From assembly GCF_000741215.1 (NCBI RefSeq), contig NZ_JGYX01000004.1, positions 42,572 through 106,571 of the forward strand: DNA of 64,000 bases, written 5' to 3'. Below the pieces are notes generated by a model. That model made no database searches. It saw only the letters and a program-made list of their open reading frames with translations, and was not told where the DNA came from. Positions 45,945 through 55,640 of the stretch are shown piece by piece (within the stretch, counting starts at the first letter, position 1; each line of letters begins with the position of its first letter). The position numbers and the translations under genes were made by a program. The DNA comes from Bifidobacterium pullorum subsp. gallinarum. GTDB taxonomy: Bacteria; Actinomycetota; Actinomycetes; Actinomycetales; Bifidobacteriaceae.

Positions 45945-47106
45945 CTTGGCACACGCGAATGACGTGTTTCTGGCGATTTACTGAATATCCGCCGGAAAGG
46001 TTCACAGCTCCCTGACCATGCCAATCCACGGCCAGCCGCTCGATGGCCTCAACCTGCCGCTGGTTGCCCGCCACGCCTACGGACGCCAGCCCATGGGCGA
46101 TGACGCGCCGCCGAATCGCCGGATGCAATGCGCCGAGTTTCCGCGCATCGAACAGCAGCGCCGCCCTCCGTTCCCGACGCTCCTCCGCCCGCACGGCATC
46201 GGCGCCTGCAGGCTCCGCAGCACCCGCAGCACCCGCCGTGTCGCTACCATCGACGGCATCGGCCGTGCCGGCGAAGCATGCCACGTCGGCCAGCGCGCGT
46301 TCCGCCTCGGCGTCCAGATACTCCTTGTCATGCCGTGCGCTTCGGGCGCCACGCGCCAGCACCGCCGATACGTCGGCCCCCATGAAGCGGGCCAATGCGG
46401 GCATCAGATCGTGCCGGATGCGGGAGCGCAGCGGATACCGCGCATCCAGCGGCCCCTCCGCGGCCTCCCCGTTGGTGGGGTCGTCCCACCATGTCACGCG
46501 CAGCTGCTCGCAGATCGCCGTCGTGTCGGCACGCCCCAGTTCCAAGAACGGCCGCGCGAACAGCACCCCGTCGCGGTCGAACGTGGGCGGCATGCCGGCG
46601 ATCGCATCGATGCCGCCGGAGCGCAGCAGCCCCAGCAGCACCGTCTCGGCCTGGTCGTCACGGGTGTGGGCCAGCAGCACCGCCGACGCATCGTATTCTC
46701 GTGCCGCAGCCGCCAACGCCCGGTAGCGGGCGTCACGCGCCGCGGCCTCCACACCGGTGCCGCTTTCCCGCACCTGCACCGCGCGCAGCGTCACCGGGGC
46801 AAGCCCCAGCCGTTCGCAACGGTCCGCCGTCTCCCGCGCCACCCGTCCCGAGCCCGCTTGCAGACCGTGATCGATGATGACCGCACCGCAGCGTACGCCC
46901 AGCGAGGCGCATACAGTCCGTGCCACGGCCGCCAACGCCATCGAATCGCGTCCTCCCGAACACGCCACCAATACCAGCGGCGCATCCGGCAACGGATCGT
47001 GCTCGCCATGTTGGGTGAACCGTCGATCCTGCACCCCCACGCCGACGCCGGCCAGGGATTCGCGTACCGCCCCCACGGCCGCACGGATCTGACTGCTGTA
47101 CGCCAT
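45904..47106 (-). CDS. tilS: tRNA(Ile)-lysidine synthetase
   Basis: 400-residue PP-loop ATPase that modifies the CAU anticodon wobble C of tRNA-Ile2 to lysidine. P-loop LVACSGGRDSMALAAVA (about 47-63), then the family segments VIIDHGLQAGS, LLAHTRDDQAETVLLGLLRSGG and RPFLELGRADT. The C-terminal substrate domain is short and includes an Ala/Asp-rich insertion (about 280-310). It begins one base past the dacB stop with no own ribosome site, so it depends on coupling. Essential in bacteria. Confidence 0.94.
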   Translation of the reverse strand: MAYSSQIRAAVGAVRESLAGVGVGVQDRRFTQHGEHDPLPDAPLVLVACSGGRDSMALAAVARTVCASLGVRCGAVIIDHGLQAGSGRVARETADRCERLGLAPVTLRAVQVRESGTGVEAAARDARYRALAAAAREYDASAVLLAHTRDDQAETVLLGLLRSGGIDAIAGMPPTFDRDGVLFARPFLELGRADTTAICEQLRVTWWDDPTNGEAAEGPLDARYPLRSRIRHDLMPALARFMGADVSAVLARGARSARHDKEYLDAEAERALADVACFAGTADAVDGSDTAGAAGAAEPAGADAVRAEERRERRAALLFDARKLGALHPAIRRRVIAHGLASVGVAGNQRQVEAIERLAVDWHGQGAVNLSGGYSVNRQKHVIRVCQDGMHENRGCSGSD

Positions 47107-47107
47107 C

Positions 47108-48565
47108 TCACAGCCCCGGCAGATCGGCCATGAACACGTCGACGGCGTGGGCCGCCTCCCACGCGTTCTCCGGATTGTTGACCACCACGGCGAAGCAGAG
47201 CACGCCGCCGTTCAACCGTGACACGCTGCCGGCCATCGAGGTCACCGTGCCCAAGGTGCCGGTTTTCACCCGCAGCAGCCCCGCAACGGATTCGTCATCG
47301 AGCCGGCCGGCGGCCGTGCCGATCAGTCCGGGCACCGATAGCGCCCCCGCCACCACCGAGCCGGCGCCCCCGGCCAGTATCCGGGACTGCACGCCGATCA
47401 GCGTGCGCACGCTCAGGCTTGAGCCCGGAGCCAGTCCGGAGCAGTCGGCCATCGTCAGCTGGGCGGTATCGACGCCGAGATCCTGCAGCGTGGCGGCGAC
47501 CGCCTGCGTGGCGCCGTGCGGCGAGTTCTCCCGTCCGGCCGCCAACGCCGTCAACCGGCCGAATTCCTCGGCCAACGTGTTGTCCGAATGCCGCATCATG
47601 AACGCCATGATCTCGTTCAACTGGGCCGAGCTGACCGACGTCAGCGGCGACTGCCCCTGCGGTGCGGCGCCCGAGGTCACTTCGCCATCGACCGCGATGC
47701 CGTTCTCGGCCAATCGCGTCGCGAACGTCGCGGCGGCATCGGCCGCGGGCTGCGTCGACAGTTCGGCATACCCGGTGTACAGGTCGGGATCGTCCGGCGG
47801 ATCGCCGTTCCAGTTGCGCCCGCCGTCGACCGCCAGGGCGGAGACCGGCGCGTAATACAGGTTGTCGGGGTTGTTCTCCTCGATGCGGGAGGGGTAACGC
47901 TGCTCGCCGAACAATGTGTCGTCGTACACGAGCCGGACCCGGTCGATGCCGCGCTGTTGCAGTGCCACCGCGGACTGCGCGGCCAGCGTGCCCAACCCGG
48001 CGCGACCGTTGACATGGTCCGGATCGCTGGCGCCGGCGCCGAGCAGCATGTCGCCGTTGCCCTTGAGCACCAGCGTGGGCGTCTGTCCCTCCTGCTGGAT
48101 CAGGTAGGTCTCGGTATCCAACGTGTCCGACAGGTCCAGCACGGTGGCCGCGGCCACCGCGGTCAATGTTTTCAGCGTCGAGGCGGGTTCACGGACGATG
48201 TCGGCGTTGCGTTCCGCCACCACGGTGCCGTCGGCGCCGGCGATGGCGATCGAGACGTCCGAGCCGACGCCCTCGCTGCCGAGGAACGTGTCGATCAGCG
48301 CGTCAGCGGCGGCGGCATCGACCGGGATGGACCGGTCGGCGTCCGCAAGCACTGGGTCCGCCGCACGCGCGGTGCGGGCGGAGGGCACCGTCGGAATCCG
48401 CATCGGCTGCAGGGTCAGCACACCGGGCACCACGTCGGTCAGGTCGCCGGCCACATACCCAATGCCGAGCGCCACCGTGGCCGCCGCGGATACGGCGACG
48501 GTGACAATGCGGCGTGATGCCGCAACGGCCCTGCGATGCCGGTGACGTGACGCCCTGCGTGCCAC
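47108..48565 (-). CDS. dacB: D-alanyl-D-alanine carboxypeptidase / endopeptidase (PBP4 type)
   Basis: 485-residue class C penicillin-binding protein. A basic N-terminus followed by a hydrophobic segment (about 15-40) exports or anchors it. Active-site motifs: SxxK as PASTLKTLTA, SxN as RHSDNTLAEEF, KTG as LLRVKTGTLGTV. A PBP4 insertion domain lies between the first two (GAGASDPDHVNGRAG...YYAPVSALAVDGG). It trims peptidoglycan cross-bridges. The GTG at 48565 was chosen for GGGAGGA 4 bases upstream; the longer frame start is unsupported. It opens the dacB-tilS-hpt-ftsH operon. Confidence 0.93.
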   Translation of the reverse strand: MARRASRHRHRRAVAASRRIVTVAVSAAATVALGIGYVAGDLTDVVPGVLTLQPMRIPTVPSARTARAADPVLADADRSIPVDAAAADALIDTFLGSEGVGSDVSIAIAGADGTVVAERNADIVREPASTLKTLTAVAAATVLDLSDTLDTETYLIQQEGQTPTLVLKGNGDMLLGAGASDPDHVNGRAGLGTLAAQSAVALQQRGIDRVRLVYDDTLFGEQRYPSRIEENNPDNLYYAPVSALAVDGGRNWNGDPPDDPDLYTGYAELSTQPAADAAATFATRLAENGIAVDGEVTSGAAPQGQSPLTSVSSAQLNEIMAFMMRHSDNTLAEEFGRLTALAAGRENSPHGATQAVAATLQDLGVDTAQLTMADCSGLAPGSSLSVRTLIGVQSRILAGGAGSVVAGALSVPGLIGTAAGRLDDESVAGLLRVKTGTLGTVTSMAGSVSRLNGGVLCFAVVVNNPENAWEAAHAVDVFMADLPGL

Positions 48566-48590
48566 GGGTCCTCCCTGTCGCGACTGACGA

Positions 48591-50225
48591 TTACTTCTGC
48601 AGGGACGCGAACGAATCGAGCGTGGAGACGATCGACAGCATCCGAGCATCCATCAGCTTACCGCCAAGCCACGAACCCAACGCCAGGAAGCCCACGCCGT
48701 TGAGCAGGAACACGGGAATCAGCACCCAGTACATATCCCACTGACCGGCCACCGCCAGCACGACCGCCACCAGTCCGGACGGCACGGCCAGCACGAACAT
48801 GCCGAGCAGGTAGACCAGCGGGAAGAACCCCTGCGCCACAGCACGGCCCTGCGGTGTGGCGAACGGTTTCTCCATCGAGGGCACCGGGTACATGAGCACG
48901 CAGGAGACCACCTCGGCCAAGCCGAGTCCGCAGAAGGCCAGGCACGCCGCGCCCGCGGCGAACGTCATGCCCATCAGGATGCCGTCCGGGGTCCGCCAGT
49001 CGCCGGTCACCACGAAGCAGGCGATCGTCAGCGCCACCAGGTACGTCAGGATCACGCCCACGTAGATGCGCACGCGTCCCAATCGATCCGCCACGCCGCT
49101 CACGCCGCTGATGACCTGCATGGTCAGGCCGCGGCCGTCATAGGCCAGACCGTTGGATTCGGTGATGGAGAAGAACATGGCGCTCATCGGCAGCGCCGTC
49201 CAGACAACCGGCGTGACGCCGTGCGACTGGAAGGCCATCAGGATGAGGAAGATCACCGGGAACGCGAACATCAGGCCCTGCCGCGGGTCGCGCTTGAGAT
49301 AGGTGAACAGGCGGGCCGACACCGCGCCGGAGACGCTGTCGGGCATCCACGAGAACGCGCCGATGCCCTTGACCGACACCGCCTCGCTCTGGCTGCCCGA
49401 CACCAGGCGCTCATGCCGCAGGCACCAGGTGGAGGCCATGAAGCAGAGCACCCAGCTGACCGCCAGCACGACCAGTCGGCCGATGAACGGCCCCCAAGCC
49501 CCATGCAGCACGTCGAACGGCAGCTGGAATGCGGCGCCGAACGGCGTCCACGCGAACACGGCAGCGGGCGCGGCGAAGGTCTCGATGCTGAACGTGACGG
49601 CCTCCATCGAGGCGTTCAGCGTGATGCTCGGCACATAGCAGATCGCCACGAATGTGATCATGACGATGATATAGAACAGGTTCTTGCCGCGATTCGAACG
49701 GACCAGCGTGGTGGCGGCGTTGATAACCATCTTCGAGAAGCTCACGACGGTGATGACGGTCAGCGGGGCCGAAACGACCGCGGCAACGACCACACCGACG
49801 CCCATCCACCGGTAGGCCAGGGACCAGAGCATCAGTGCGATGATGGCGCAGATGGCCGGAATGCCGGACAGTCCGGCGGCCAGCAGTCCCGCCTGCAGCG
49901 TGCGATCCGGTATGCCGTAGAGTTCGAGCTTGCGCGGGCTCATGGTGGAGCTCTCGCCGATCAGCATGAGCTGGGCGAAGGCGGTCATGAGGGTGATGAA
50001 CGCGCCCAGCAGCACCACGATCACCTCCAGGCCCTGCGCGAATCCCGACGCGTTGTTCACTCCCGCGGGATCGCCCAGGAACCAGGCCAGCAGGCCGGTG
50101 CCGACGACCACGGCGACGCCCATCAACAGCGAGATCACATACCCGATGGTCTGCCACACCGATTTGCGCAGCGCCGCCCACGTCAGGGCCCAGCGCAGAC
50201 GGACGATCGTCAGTACGGTGTCCAT
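48591..50225 (-). CDS. ABC-2 type exporter permease
   Basis: 544 residues with about 12 hydrophobic helices (LLMGVAVVVGTGLLAWFLG, ALMLWSLAYRWMGVGVVVAAVV, FYIIVMITFVAICYVPSITL, and more in a second half from about 290). It is a full-length duplicated permease of the ABC-2 kind. The ATG at 50225 or 50228 overlaps the stop of the ATPase gene (ATGATG/TGA), so the pair is translated together. Likely an exporter of a lipid, peptide or drug; substrate not evident. Confidence 0.85.
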   Translation of the reverse strand: MDTVLTIVRLRWALTWAALRKSVWQTIGYVISLLMGVAVVVGTGLLAWFLGDPAGVNNASGFAQGLEVIVVLLGAFITLMTAFAQLMLIGESSTMSPRKLELYGIPDRTLQAGLLAAGLSGIPAICAIIALMLWSLAYRWMGVGVVVAAVVSAPLTVITVVSFSKMVINAATTLVRSNRGKNLFYIIVMITFVAICYVPSITLNASMEAVTFSIETFAAPAAVFAWTPFGAAFQLPFDVLHGAWGPFIGRLVVLAVSWVLCFMASTWCLRHERLVSGSQSEAVSVKGIGAFSWMPDSVSGAVSARLFTYLKRDPRQGLMFAFPVIFLILMAFQSHGVTPVVWTALPMSAMFFSITESNGLAYDGRGLTMQVISGVSGVADRLGRVRIYVGVILTYLVALTIACFVVTGDWRTPDGILMGMTFAAGAACLAFCGLGLAEVVSCVLMYPVPSMEKPFATPQGRAVAQGFFPLVYLLGMFVLAVPSGLVAVVLAVAGQWDMYWVLIPVFLLNGVGFLALGSWLGGKLMDARMLSIVSTLDSFASLQK

Positions 50226-51115
50226 CATGCCTCCGAACCGATCGCCGGAGCGGCGGACGGTTCGTCCGCGCCGCCATCCAGCCACGACAGGTGCGCGGCG
50301 GCGTGACGCCCGCCGACCAGCTGCAGGAACCGGTCCTCCAGGTCCTCGCCGGCGGCCACCTCCTCAACCGTGCCCGCCGCGCACACCTGGCCCTGGTTGA
50401 TGACCGCCACATGCGTGCACATCTTCTCGACCAGCGCCATGACATGCGAGGAGATGATCACCGTGCCGCCGGTGCGCGCGTATTCGATGAGGATGTCCTT
50501 GAGGTTGGCGCTGGACACCGGATCGACCGATTCGAACGGCTCGTCGAGCACCAGCACGCGCGGGCTGTGGATCATGGCGGCGGCCAGACAGATCTTCTTG
50601 GTCATGCCGGCCGAATAGTCGACGACCATCTTGTTGGCGGCCTGCTCCAGGTCGAAGGCGCCCAGCAGGTCATGGGCGCGTCTGACGGTCTCCGCACGCC
50701 CCATGCCCCGCAGCATGCCGGAATACACCAGCAGTTGCAGGCCGGTCAGCCGGTCGAAGATCTGGTCCGACTGCGGCATGACGCCGATCGAACGCTTGGC
50801 ACGGTTCACGTCGCTCCACACGTCATGGCCCAGGATCATGGCCGTGCCGGCATCCGGCACCAGCAACCCGGTCACCATGTTCAGCGTGGTCGTCTTGCCG
50901 GCACCATTGGGGCCGACAAGCCCGTAGAACGAACCGACCGGGATGTCCAGGGACAGGCCGTTGACGGCCACCTTGTCTCCGAAGCGCTTGAATAGACCTC
51001 GGATCGACATGGCCGCCGACGGGCTCGCGGGGACCACGGGCGTGGGGGCCGGTGCCGCCGGCGCGTTCGGCGTCGGGTCAAAACCGACGGATGACTGGGA
51101 TGTGTCTATCGTCAT
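50225..51115 (-). CDS. ABC exporter ATP-binding protein
   Basis: 296-residue ATPase. After a Pro/Ala-rich N-terminal extension (1-35): Walker A GLVGPNGAGKTTTLN (about 70-84), Q-loop VMPQSDQIFDRLTG, a variant signature YSAGMTKKICLAAAM (family SGGMxxR; here SAGMTKK), Walker B RVLVLDEPFESVDP and H-loop IISSHVM. Start ATG 51115 has GGAG 6 bases upstream; an alternative ATG lies at 51127. The 11-bp G tract sits 42 bases upstream of the start, in the expected promoter region. Confidence 0.92.
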   Translation of the reverse strand: MTIDTSQSSVGFDPTPNAPAAPAPTPVVPASPSAAMSIRGLFKRFGDKVAVNGLSLDIPVGSFYGLVGPNGAGKTTTLNMVTGLLVPDAGTAMILGHDVWSDVNRAKRSIGVMPQSDQIFDRLTGLQLLVYSGMLRGMGRAETVRRAHDLLGAFDLEQAANKMVVDYSAGMTKKICLAAAMIHSPRVLVLDEPFESVDPVSSANLKDILIEYARTGGTVIISSHVMALVEKMCTHVAVINQGQVCAAGTVEEVAAGEDLEDRFLQLVGGRHAAAHLSWLDGGADEPSAAPAIGSEA

Positions 51116-51156
51116 AGGCTCCAGCATACCGGGTGCTCATTACGGCAAATGGCTTA

Positions 51157-51167
51157 CCCCCCCCCCC
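51157..51167 (-). repeat. Poly-G tract of 11 bp (poly-C on the plus strand)
   Basis: Eleven identical bases between the terminator of the glycosyltransferase gene and the ABC exporter start. It is the longest G/C homopolymer noticed in the window. Such tracts slip easily during replication. Confidence 0.9.
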
Positions 51168-51178
51168 GCGGCAAATCG

Positions 51179-51203
51179 GGAAAAACGGCCGCATCGCGCG
51201 GCC
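51179..51203 (-). terminator. Terminator of the glycosyltransferase operon
   Basis: Minus strand GGCCGC (51198-51203 region) pairs with GCGGCC (51187-51192 region) around a short loop, followed by CGTTTTT. It lies 20 bases past the GT2 stop and separates that operon from the ABC exporter genes. Confidence 0.8.
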
Positions 51204-51222
51204 TGTCGCGGCAGGGGCGGAA

Positions 51223-52449
51223 TCAGGACCCCTTATGTACGATCGGCTTCCATTCGGCCTTGGAGAAGATGGCCTGGAAGGAGATCGGCACATAGCTCAG
51301 CATGTAAATCGGGAAGCTCAGCACGTAGGCGAACAGCTCCTTGTTCGTGGCGCCGATCTGGTCGCGTTCCACGATGATCGTCAACGCCGCGAGCGCCATC
51401 AGCGACAGTATGCTGGTGACGATCACGGAGGACCAGTTGGTCAGAGACGCCAGCTGACTGGGCCAGGTCACGAAACCGAATGCGGCGAACAGCAATCCCA
51501 GCGTCACACGGATCACGCTGAGCACCATAAACGGGCAGATCAGCAGCGTCAGATCCACGGCGGAGAAGTCGCGTTCCCTGACCGCACGTTTGATCAGCGC
51601 GGGCCCGTAATAGCGGAACACCTGCAGGAACCCCTTGCTCCAGCGCAGACGCTGCCGCCAGCTCTGGCGGAACGTGACCGGCTGCTCGTCGTACAGGATG
51701 GCCGTGCCGCAGTAGCCCACACGGTCGCCGTGCAGCACCGAGTCCATTGTGAATTCCAGGTCCTCGGTCAGCAGGTGGAACTTCCAGCCCTTGTTGCGGT
51801 TCATGATCTCCCGGGAGAACATGAACCCGGTGCCGCCCACATGGCAGCTGGTGCCCAGGCGCATGCGCGAGGAGTTCAGGAACCGGGATTCCCTGATGAA
51901 CCACAGTGCCGAGCCGGAGGACACCCAGTTGTCGGACAGGTTCACGGAGTTGCGGTAACTGGTCAGGATGCGGAACCCGGATTGGAATGCCTTGTTCATC
52001 TCGGCGATATAGTGCGGGTCGAGCCGGTTGTCGGCGTCGAAGACGAAGAACGCGTCATACCGCTGCGCCTCGCCGGTGGATTGCATGCGGTCCAGCAGAT
52101 AGGTCAGCGCGTAGCCCTTGCCGATCTGCTCCTGGTTGAACCGTTCGATGACGTGGCAGCCGAGGCTGCGGGCCACGTCGGCGGTGTCGTCGGTGCAGTT
52201 GTCCGCCACCAGCCAGATGTCGATGAGGTCGGTCGGATAGGTCTGCCCGTGGATCGAACCGATGAGGTTGCCGATGACGTTGGATTCGTTGCGCGCGGAG
52301 ATCAGCACCGCGAACCGCTTGTCCATCGGCGCATCCGGGAACCGCACCGGCTTGCTGAACAGGGAGACCAGGATGCACACGCCCTGATACAGCAGCCCGG
52401 CGGCGCCGACGATGGCCAGCAGGACGTCCAGCACACTCAGCAGCACCAT
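51223..52449 (-). CDS. Membrane glycosyltransferase, family 2
   Basis: 408-residue inverting GT2 enzyme. N-terminal helix (about 3-25), catalytic domain with VLISARNESNVIGNLIGS, DxD as VFDADNRLD, TED as LLTEDLEFTM and QxxRW as WRQRLRWSKGF, then three or four C-terminal helices (FMVLSVIRVTLGLLFAAFGF, SSVIVTSILSLMALAALTIIV). The architecture resembles processive synthases or glycolipid transferases that pass sugar across the membrane. The ATG at 52449 shares TGATG with the stop of the AI-2E-type permease gene. Product polymer unknown; a surface glycan or glycolipid is likely. Confidence 0.9.
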   Translation of the reverse strand: MVLLSVLDVLLAIVGAAGLLYQGVCILVSLFSKPVRFPDAPMDKRFAVLISARNESNVIGNLIGSIHGQTYPTDLIDIWLVADNCTDDTADVARSLGCHVIERFNQEQIGKGYALTYLLDRMQSTGEAQRYDAFFVFDADNRLDPHYIAEMNKAFQSGFRILTSYRNSVNLSDNWVSSGSALWFIRESRFLNSSRMRLGTSCHVGGTGFMFSREIMNRNKGWKFHLLTEDLEFTMDSVLHGDRVGYCGTAILYDEQPVTFRQSWRQRLRWSKGFLQVFRYYGPALIKRAVRERDFSAVDLTLLICPFMVLSVIRVTLGLLFAAFGFVTWPSQLASLTNWSSVIVTSILSLMALAALTIIVERDQIGATNKELFAYVLSFPIYMLSYVPISFQAIFSKAEWKPIVHKGS

Positions 52450-53975
52450 CAGCGCCACCCGCTTCTGGGATTGTCGGTGTTCGGCTTCGGCGCGACGGCA
52501 TCCGTCCCGTCCGTTGCCGTGCCGTGGCCTGCTGCCGCGGCGGCCGTGGCGGCCTCGGGACCGTCGTCGGGCTCGGGGATATCCCCATTGTCCGGTTCGG
52601 CACCCGAAAGCACGGGCTTGCCGCCGGTCGCGGGGGGCACACGCTTGGGGATGGCCACGGTCTGCGACCCGTCGAGGTCCTCGGCCGTGGGCATCTGGTA
52701 CAGCTCACGCAGCCGTTCGAAGTTGTCGTCGGACGGCACACGGGCGCTGGACCCTCTGGCCGCACGGGGCATATGGTCGCTCATCGGCTTGATGACGTGG
52801 TCGCTGAACGCCTCGGCGCCGGCCACGATCTTCGACTTCTTCACCGGCTTCGGATCGTTCATCAACGGGGAGTCGACCAGCTCGTACCGGATGGTGTACA
52901 CCTTGAAGATGGCCTGCAGGCTGGCGGTGATCGGCAGGGCCAGGAACGCGCCCAGCGCGCCGAACACTCCGCCGAACACCAGCACGGCCAGGAACGCGAC
53001 CGCCGGGTTCAGGTCCATGGTGCGCTGGGAGATCTTCGGCGAGAGGATCAGGTTCTCGATCTGCTGGTAGACCACGATGTACACCAGCACGCCCACCGCG
53101 TACATGATGCCGTTCGCCCCCCAGGCGAACAGCACCGGCAGTGCGCCGCCGATATAGGTGCCGACGGTCGGGATGAACTGGGAGACGATGCCGCAGAACA
53201 GGGCCAGCGGCAGCCAGTAGGGCACGCGGATCAGGTCCAGGAATATGGCCGTGCACACGGCGTTGATCATGGCCAGGATCGTACGGGAGAACAGGAAGTT
53301 GGAGATCTGGTCCTGCACGATGGTCCAGCCGAGCAGGAACCGACGCTGCGTGACCGGGCCGAGCCACTGGCACAGGCTGCGACGCAGCTTGGGACCGGCG
53401 GCGGACAGGTAGTAGGTCACCATGACCACGGTCAGCAGGTCGAGCAGGAACCCGAACAGCCCCATGGTGGTGCTCAGGGCCTGACCGGCGAAGTCCGTGA
53501 CCCAGGAGGTCTGGATGTTGTTGAAGATCTCACTGCCCAGATTCTGGATCTCCGGCAGCTTGAACGACGTGTACTGCTCCACAGTACGGGAGATCTCGTC
53601 ATAGACGCCCGGCAGTCCCTTGACCATCGAGATGGCCTGCTGCACGAACATGTTGCCGAACAGCGCCAGCAGCGCGACGATCACCGCACCTAGGCCGATC
53701 AGGCTGGCGGCCGAGGCCACGCCGCGCTTCCAGCCATGCCGCACCAGCAGCAGCACCACCGGTTCGATGGCGAGCGCCAGGAACAGGGAGATGACCACAT
53801 CCAGCACCACGCCGGACACCTTGCCCCATGACCGCCACACGAAATACGCCAGGAACACGGCTATGGCGGTGTATAGCAGGGCGCGGCCGTACCATTCCGG
53901 AGGTCGGCGTGCATCCCCCTTCGCCGGAAACACCGAAGCGAAATCGATCTTCAGGTCATCCTGATCATTGCTCAT
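52449..53975 (-). CDS. AI-2E family transporter (PerM-like permease)
   Basis: 508 residues. Eight predicted helices span about 28-370, with the family pattern LYTAIAVFLAYFVWRSWGKVSGVVLDVVISLFLALAIEPVVLLLVR at the start and RVPYWLPLALFCGIVSQFIPTVGTYIGGALPVLFAW (the FIPxxGxxIG motif) in the second half. The C-terminal 130 residues are hydrophilic, Pro/Ala/Asp-rich and probably cytoplasmic. Members include TqsA and Na+/H+ antiporters; the specific cargo is unknown. Upstream member of a two-gene operon with the glycosyltransferase. ATG 53975. Confidence 0.9.
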   Translation of the reverse strand: MSNDQDDLKIDFASVFPAKGDARRPPEWYGRALLYTAIAVFLAYFVWRSWGKVSGVVLDVVISLFLALAIEPVVLLLVRHGWKRGVASAASLIGLGAVIVALLALFGNMFVQQAISMVKGLPGVYDEISRTVEQYTSFKLPEIQNLGSEIFNNIQTSWVTDFAGQALSTTMGLFGFLLDLLTVVMVTYYLSAAGPKLRRSLCQWLGPVTQRRFLLGWTIVQDQISNFLFSRTILAMINAVCTAIFLDLIRVPYWLPLALFCGIVSQFIPTVGTYIGGALPVLFAWGANGIMYAVGVLVYIVVYQQIENLILSPKISQRTMDLNPAVAFLAVLVFGGVFGALGAFLALPITASLQAIFKVYTIRYELVDSPLMNDPKPVKKSKIVAGAEAFSDHVIKPMSDHMPRAARGSSARVPSDDNFERLRELYQMPTAEDLDGSQTVAIPKRVPPATGGKPVLSGAEPDNGDIPEPDDGPEAATAAAAAGHGTATDGTDAVAPKPNTDNPRSGWR

Positions 53976-54205
53976 GAGGCCCTATTGTACGGCGGACGCA
54001 GGCCACACGCCCCCAATGCGCCGGCGGCGGAGCGGTTCCGGGACCTTTCGGCGTATGCCACCGCATGCGTATGCGGCGAAAGGACCATCAGAAGGCCGCC
54101 GAAAAGCCCAACCGATGCACATTCACCGTGCTCATGCGGCAAACGGACCAATACGGCACGGCCTGGAGGCCTTTTTGGCGCACGACCACCACTCCCCTAC
54201 AGCAC

Positions 54206-54236
54206 AAGGGCCCGTTCCGAACGGATCGGAACGGGC
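54206..54236. terminator. Terminator of fucO
   Basis: GGGCCCGTTCC (54206-54216) pairs perfectly with GGAACGGGCCC (54226-54236), 30 bases past the fucO stop. The remaining 230 bases to the AI-2E gene show no gene. Confidence 0.75.
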
Positions 54237-54265
54237 CCCGCAACGCACAAGGCGCCAATGTCGGA

Positions 54266-55417
54266 TCACATCAGCGACTTGTAGATCGCGTAGATGTCCT
54301 CCTCGGTGGCCTGACGCGGGTTGCCCGGTGTGCACACGTCGTTGAACGCGTCATGGGCCAGGCCCTCCAGGTCGGCCTCGGTGGCGCCGACCTCGGAGAT
54401 CGTGGTCGGGTTGCCGAGATCCTTGGTGAGGTTGCGCACCGCCTCAACCGCCTCGTCGCGCACGTGGTCGAGGTCGCCGGTGTAGGCGTCCTGAACGCCG
54501 AAGGCGTCGGCGATGTCACGGTACTTCTCGCCGGTGTACTCCTTGTTGTACTCCATGACCGGCGCCAGCAGGATGCCGTTGGCCACGCCGTGGGCCACGC
54601 CGAGGCGGCCGCCCAGCGGGTGCGCCATGCCGTGCACCAGGCCCAGGCCGACGTTCGAATAAGCCATACCGGTGATGTAGGAGGCGTACGCCATCTGCTC
54701 GCCGGCTGGGATGTCGCCTTCGGCGGACTTGGCCAGGTTCTTGGCAATCATGCGGATGGTCTGCATCGACAGGCAGTCGGACAGGCTCCACGCGCCCGGG
54801 GTGATATAGCCCTCGATGGCGTGGGTCAGCGCGTCCAGGCCGGTGGCCACCTTGAGCGAGCGCGGCTGGGTGTCGGTCAGATCCGGATCCACGAAGGCCA
54901 CGATCGGGATGTCATGCGGGTCGACGGCCACGAACTTGCGCTTGTTCGCCGTGTCAGTGATCACATAGTTGATGGTGGTCTCCGAGGCGGTGCCGGCGGT
55001 GGTCGGCACGCCGAAGATCGGCACGGACGGGTTCTTGGTGGCGGCCACGCCCTCCAGCGAGAGCACGTCGGCGAATTCGGGGTTGGCGGTGACGATGCCG
55101 ATGCCCTTGCAAGTGTCCTGCGGGGAGCCGCCGCCCAGGCCGATCAGGAAGTCGGCGCCGGCGTCGGCGAACTTGGCCACGCCGTCCTTGATGCATTCGA
55201 CCGGCGGGTTCGGCTGGACGTTGCTGAAGACCTCATACGGCATGCCGGCCTCGTCGAGCACGTCGGTGACCTTCTTGACGGTGCCGGTTTCGATCAGCAC
55301 CGGATCGGTGACGATGAACGCCTTGGTGAAGCCGTGCGCCTTGGCCACGTCCGGAATCTGCTTGATCGCGCCGCGGCCGAAGTACGCCTCCTGGTTGAAA
55401 ATCATGCGATAGACCAT
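54266..55417 (-). CDS. fucO: Lactaldehyde reductase / iron-containing alcohol dehydrogenase
   Basis: 383-residue group III alcohol dehydrogenase. NAD motif GLGGGSPQDTCKGIG (about 95), VPTTAGTASETTINYVI, and the metal site Asp/His set in VATGLDALTHAIEGYI and GLVHGMAHPLGGRLGVAHGVANG. Reduces L-lactaldehyde to 1,2-propanediol, the step used in fucose and rhamnose fermentation by bifidobacteria. Its start MVYRMIFNQEAYFGRGAI is typical. ATG 55417 follows AAAGGAGGTCTTGT. No other fucose genes are nearby; regulation not visible. Confidence 0.94.
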   Translation of the reverse strand: MVYRMIFNQEAYFGRGAIKQIPDVAKAHGFTKAFIVTDPVLIETGTVKKVTDVLDEAGMPYEVFSNVQPNPPVECIKDGVAKFADAGADFLIGLGGGSPQDTCKGIGIVTANPEFADVLSLEGVAATKNPSVPIFGVPTTAGTASETTINYVITDTANKRKFVAVDPHDIPIVAFVDPDLTDTQPRSLKVATGLDALTHAIEGYITPGAWSLSDCLSMQTIRMIAKNLAKSAEGDIPAGEQMAYASYITGMAYSNVGLGLVHGMAHPLGGRLGVAHGVANGILLAPVMEYNKEYTGEKYRDIADAFGVQDAYTGDLDHVRDEAVEAVRNLTKDLGNPTTISEVGATEADLEGLAHDAFNDVCTPGNPRQATEEDIYAIYKSLM

Positions 55418-55640
55418 ACAAGACCTCCTTTGAGTCCTGGTTCGTTCGTTGCGGATCGCTCATCGTTGAGGGCGACCGACGGTTTCCAATCTTAGCGGCG
55501 AGGCTGGGAGTTCGCCCAGTACGAATCGCGTGTCGCCGCAACGATGGTTGCGTTACCGCAATCGTCTCATGCCGGATTGCGGCACCTTACCCCATAGCGC
55601 ACCACGACGACCGGTTTGCGACCGCACTACACTGAACGGT

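Noticed and set aside
51133..53070. 645-codon antisense frame over the GT2 and AI-2E genes
   Set aside because: Shadow; the real genes on the minus strand have clear motifs and starts.
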